Positions 61,601 through 64,000 of a DNA stretch of 64,000 bases are shown in pieces. Location of the stretch: the NCBI GenBank assembly GCA_008360955.1, contig LUCM01007735.1, positions 1 to 64,000 of the forward strand, written 5' to 3'. The translations under genes and the position numbers were made by a program. The stretch is from Fasciolopsis buskii. Lineage: Eukaryota; Platyhelminthes; Trematoda; Plagiorchiida; Fasciolidae. Every line of letters begins with the position of its first letter. Position 1 is the stretch's first letter. The notes under the pieces were generated by a model, which searched no databases, had not been told where the DNA came from, and saw only the letters and a list, made by a program, of their open reading frames with translations.

Positions 61601-64000
61601 ATAAGAGTGACTTCTAGGTCAACCAAAGTCTGATTATTTTAAAGCAAGCAACCCAATCGGTAGTTCTTTCTATTATTCATTAATAGAAGTGCACGGTCTG
61701 CCACGAGCAAAGCAATTAAAAAGTATCTCAGTGGCCGGAAACACAGTCAGTCTGTGCAGTAAGTGGATGGCCTTCTCAGGACAGTGTTGAATTTCTCGTC
61801 TAAAGTGAACCCATTTCATCACCACTCAGTGGGACGTCAATTGCAGCAACGGAACAGTTTTGGAATCATTAGCCCGAGGGATTTGACCATCAGCTGTGAA
61901 GGTTTTTCGAGCACATTCTATTCCCAGTTTGTTAGTTACACTCGTCAATTTCAGACGTTAGCCATCCTCTGGATAACACTATGTCAATAGATTTATCTCA
62001 TACATTTATGCCTCCCTAGTCAGCACATTAGGATTTTAAATATTTCAAATTTACTCCGGAATTCCCACAAAATCTATGGGAATTACCAAAGGTGTGTTAC
62101 AAACAGCCACCTCGTTGCTTTAATTATTATCTTCATCCGGAACTTCAATGCGCTCACTGAGAAGTTTCAGGTTAATTATTGATGTCTCTCTGCGTGAATT
62201 AGTAATTAGAAAAGGAGATAGATATCGCCAAAGCAACCCAGGATAATAGTATGAAAAACCTAAAAATCAGTAAAAATGTGGAGCTGTATAGTTACGCACA
62301 AGCTCCGGCAGGACAGGAGATCATAGAAATTTGGGTTTCGTCAAGCTACGTTGTTCTGTGACTGTGACCGGAGAGGGTGAAATGATAAGCGGAAAACCTA
62401 CACCGAACAGTGCACCGAAACGAACCACCCCTTTGTTTACCATTGATTTTTCAATTCCATTGAACCATTCCAAATTTGTCCGAATTAATTGGAAAGAATT
62501 CAAAGACAATTTGAAAGGGAATGGAAACAAGCAGCTAGCTTTAATGACAGATATCCTTTTCATCACCTTTATTGGCTTTTTTCCTTGATGTGCAGCTTTC
62601 ACTGTCTGCCAACTGTTCAAACGTTTGCGAATGGCTTAGTGCCGACTGTATCAATCTTCAAACACGCTGTCTATGGCCACGACAATCCATAATCGTTGCA
62701 GTATTTTTGTCTTCATTTGACGCATTATTGAAAACATACTAGTTGTTCAGTTTTCCACAGTGACACAACAAATACTAAACTAATCCTCAATCACTGATTA
62801 TTTTTAGACCGGAAAGTTAAACTAGCCTTTACATTGAAGCACGTTGATTTGGTCCGGGCTACGGTATGGCTGAGAGAAAGATAAGGGTATATGGTATAGG
62901 TCGTTTACGAATCTTTATGACTAACATCTGATCCGACGTAACTTAGGTGATTGAATAGACAGAATTTCTTAAATTAAATGACATAATGCTGCTCAGGTTT
63001 TGGATTGGAGTTGCGCAGCAAGAATAGGAAAACGAGCTCGGATAAATTTGTTTCGAGTTGTAGAACGTTCCTTTTACAACCGTAGCTGCATAATTCTTGT
63101 GAAGCTATTGGTTGCATACCGTGGTCATAAATTTACAAAAACTTGTTCAGTAATTTCTAAATTTCATAGTGGTTGTCAATGATTAGTCTTGCGAATTACA
63201 CAGCAGAAAAACGTAGCTGGAAGTACGAGATTCACTTTGGCAGTCGACTGAGCTTTGCGGTAGTCAACACCAACTGATCCGTATATTTGATCAAGCATTT
63301 TGCCGTAGTTCGTCTTTTTCTATCATGTTCTTGTGTGCAACTCAAGTGACTGAGTCTTCTTTGGCATCAGTTCGACGCCTTCAAAATCCCAATAAGTTAA
63401 GGTAATGACAGTGATGTTGTTTACCGGAAAATTCAACTATGAATTTCCGACCAGAGGATGTTTAATTATCCGGATAGACTGGTAATGCGAATGACTGAGC
63501 AGACAAAAGCATGTGCACCCGGATTCAGTAGGCCGAAAGAAACAAACTGATACAAATAATTCATACGGCACGAACTAATTGTCTTACATGAATTGTGAAT
63601 GATTTCCAAGATTCAAGCTGATACTTGTCTTCGACGAAGTTATCCTAATATACTAAAATGCAAATTTATGTTCGCAACACACCTTCAAACCGTTTGCCCC
63701 TGTTTTTGCGATTCGTAGTAAATCTGCCCCTCCCCAGAAATGCACCCTTTTCCTCAACGTTTTTCTAACCGAATTCTAATAATTCAAATTTGGTTAGGTC
63801 GCTAAACCTCACTGCTTAAATCTTGCAGTTCGGAATTCGCAGCTGCATAAAACAACTACTTTATCTGATGGAGAATACCCTAGGTATTCTACTAAAATGT
63901 GCAAAATATCAAGGCCCTGGTGGTATTTAGCAAATAACAAGTGGCTTTCATGCTTGCACCCCAAAGTCTGGTGGAATGTAACTGAACAATCAGCGAAACG
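49622..64000. other. No supported gene in the last 14 kb
   Basis: AT-rich sequence with isolated frames of 65-103 codons (52991-53302, 59171-59440 and 62331-62588 on +; 62321-62620 on -), none with a recognised domain, clear splice sites or a neighbour in phase. The frame at 59171-59440 has the most coding-like composition, and its second half (MSDAGSQIQILRRERKLML) could be real. I saw no transposon motifs, SINE boxes or long simple repeats here, in contrast to the first 46 kb. Confidence 0.4.

Noticed and set aside
1..64000. CRISPR arrays, operons, insertion sequences or viral genomes
   Set aside because: No regularly spaced repeats, ribosome-binding sites, bacterial gene density or viral gene sets were seen; the gene structure is eukaryotic.

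Overview
This window reads as nuclear DNA of a flatworm, most likely a digenean trematode. By eye it is about 40% G+C. Coding sequence is cut into short exons separated by GT-AG introns that range from about 40 bases to several kilobases. The introns hold decayed non-LTR retrotransposons, a Penelope-like element, SINE-like tRNA heads and AT microsatellites. Nothing looks bacterial, viral or organellar: there are no operons, no rRNA and no intact tRNA. The organism call is an inference from the transposon families and gene structure.

Region 1-9,530 holds the best supported host gene. It is a + strand homologue of PSME3IP1 (FAM192A/NIP30/PIP30), a nuclear protein that binds the PA28-gamma proteasome activator and carries the NIP30/Fyv6-type N-terminal domain. 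Four exons can be placed by similarity: 891-1050, 5605-5715, 5761-5819 and 8761-9035. A poly(A) signal lies at 9508. The first exons lie before the window, and a short linker between 1050 and 5605 is unresolved. Its introns contain two copies of one RTE-like retrotransposon family (the 3' end of one at 1-557 on +, and 2703-4606 on -) and a rearranged RTE-like copy in which an endonuclease part (+) is joined tail-to-tail to a reverse transcriptase part (-) near 8190.

Region 9,530-41,000 is mostly noncoding. It has a scatter of + strand exon candidates with good splice signals (12736, 16645, 23095-23901, 29132, 38246, 39931-40243). Several join in phase, but I do not recognise the product, and they may belong to one or more genes. 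A 650-base TA-rich block lies at 17949-18605, with SINE-like heads at 16535, 36690 and 41025.

Region 41,000-46,000 is a transposon graveyard on the - strand. It holds a Penelope-like reverse transcriptase relic (41990-42975) and a CR1/L2-like non-LTR relic (43640-45600), both full of frameshifts and stops. Region 46,000-64,000 has a few exon candidates (45993, 48566, 49591) and otherwise AT-rich sequence without a feature I can support.

Most open frames of 60-100 codons here are what AT-rich intronic DNA gives by chance. Outside PSME3IP1 and the transposons, exon calls rest on splice consensus, phase and composition only and should be read as candidates.
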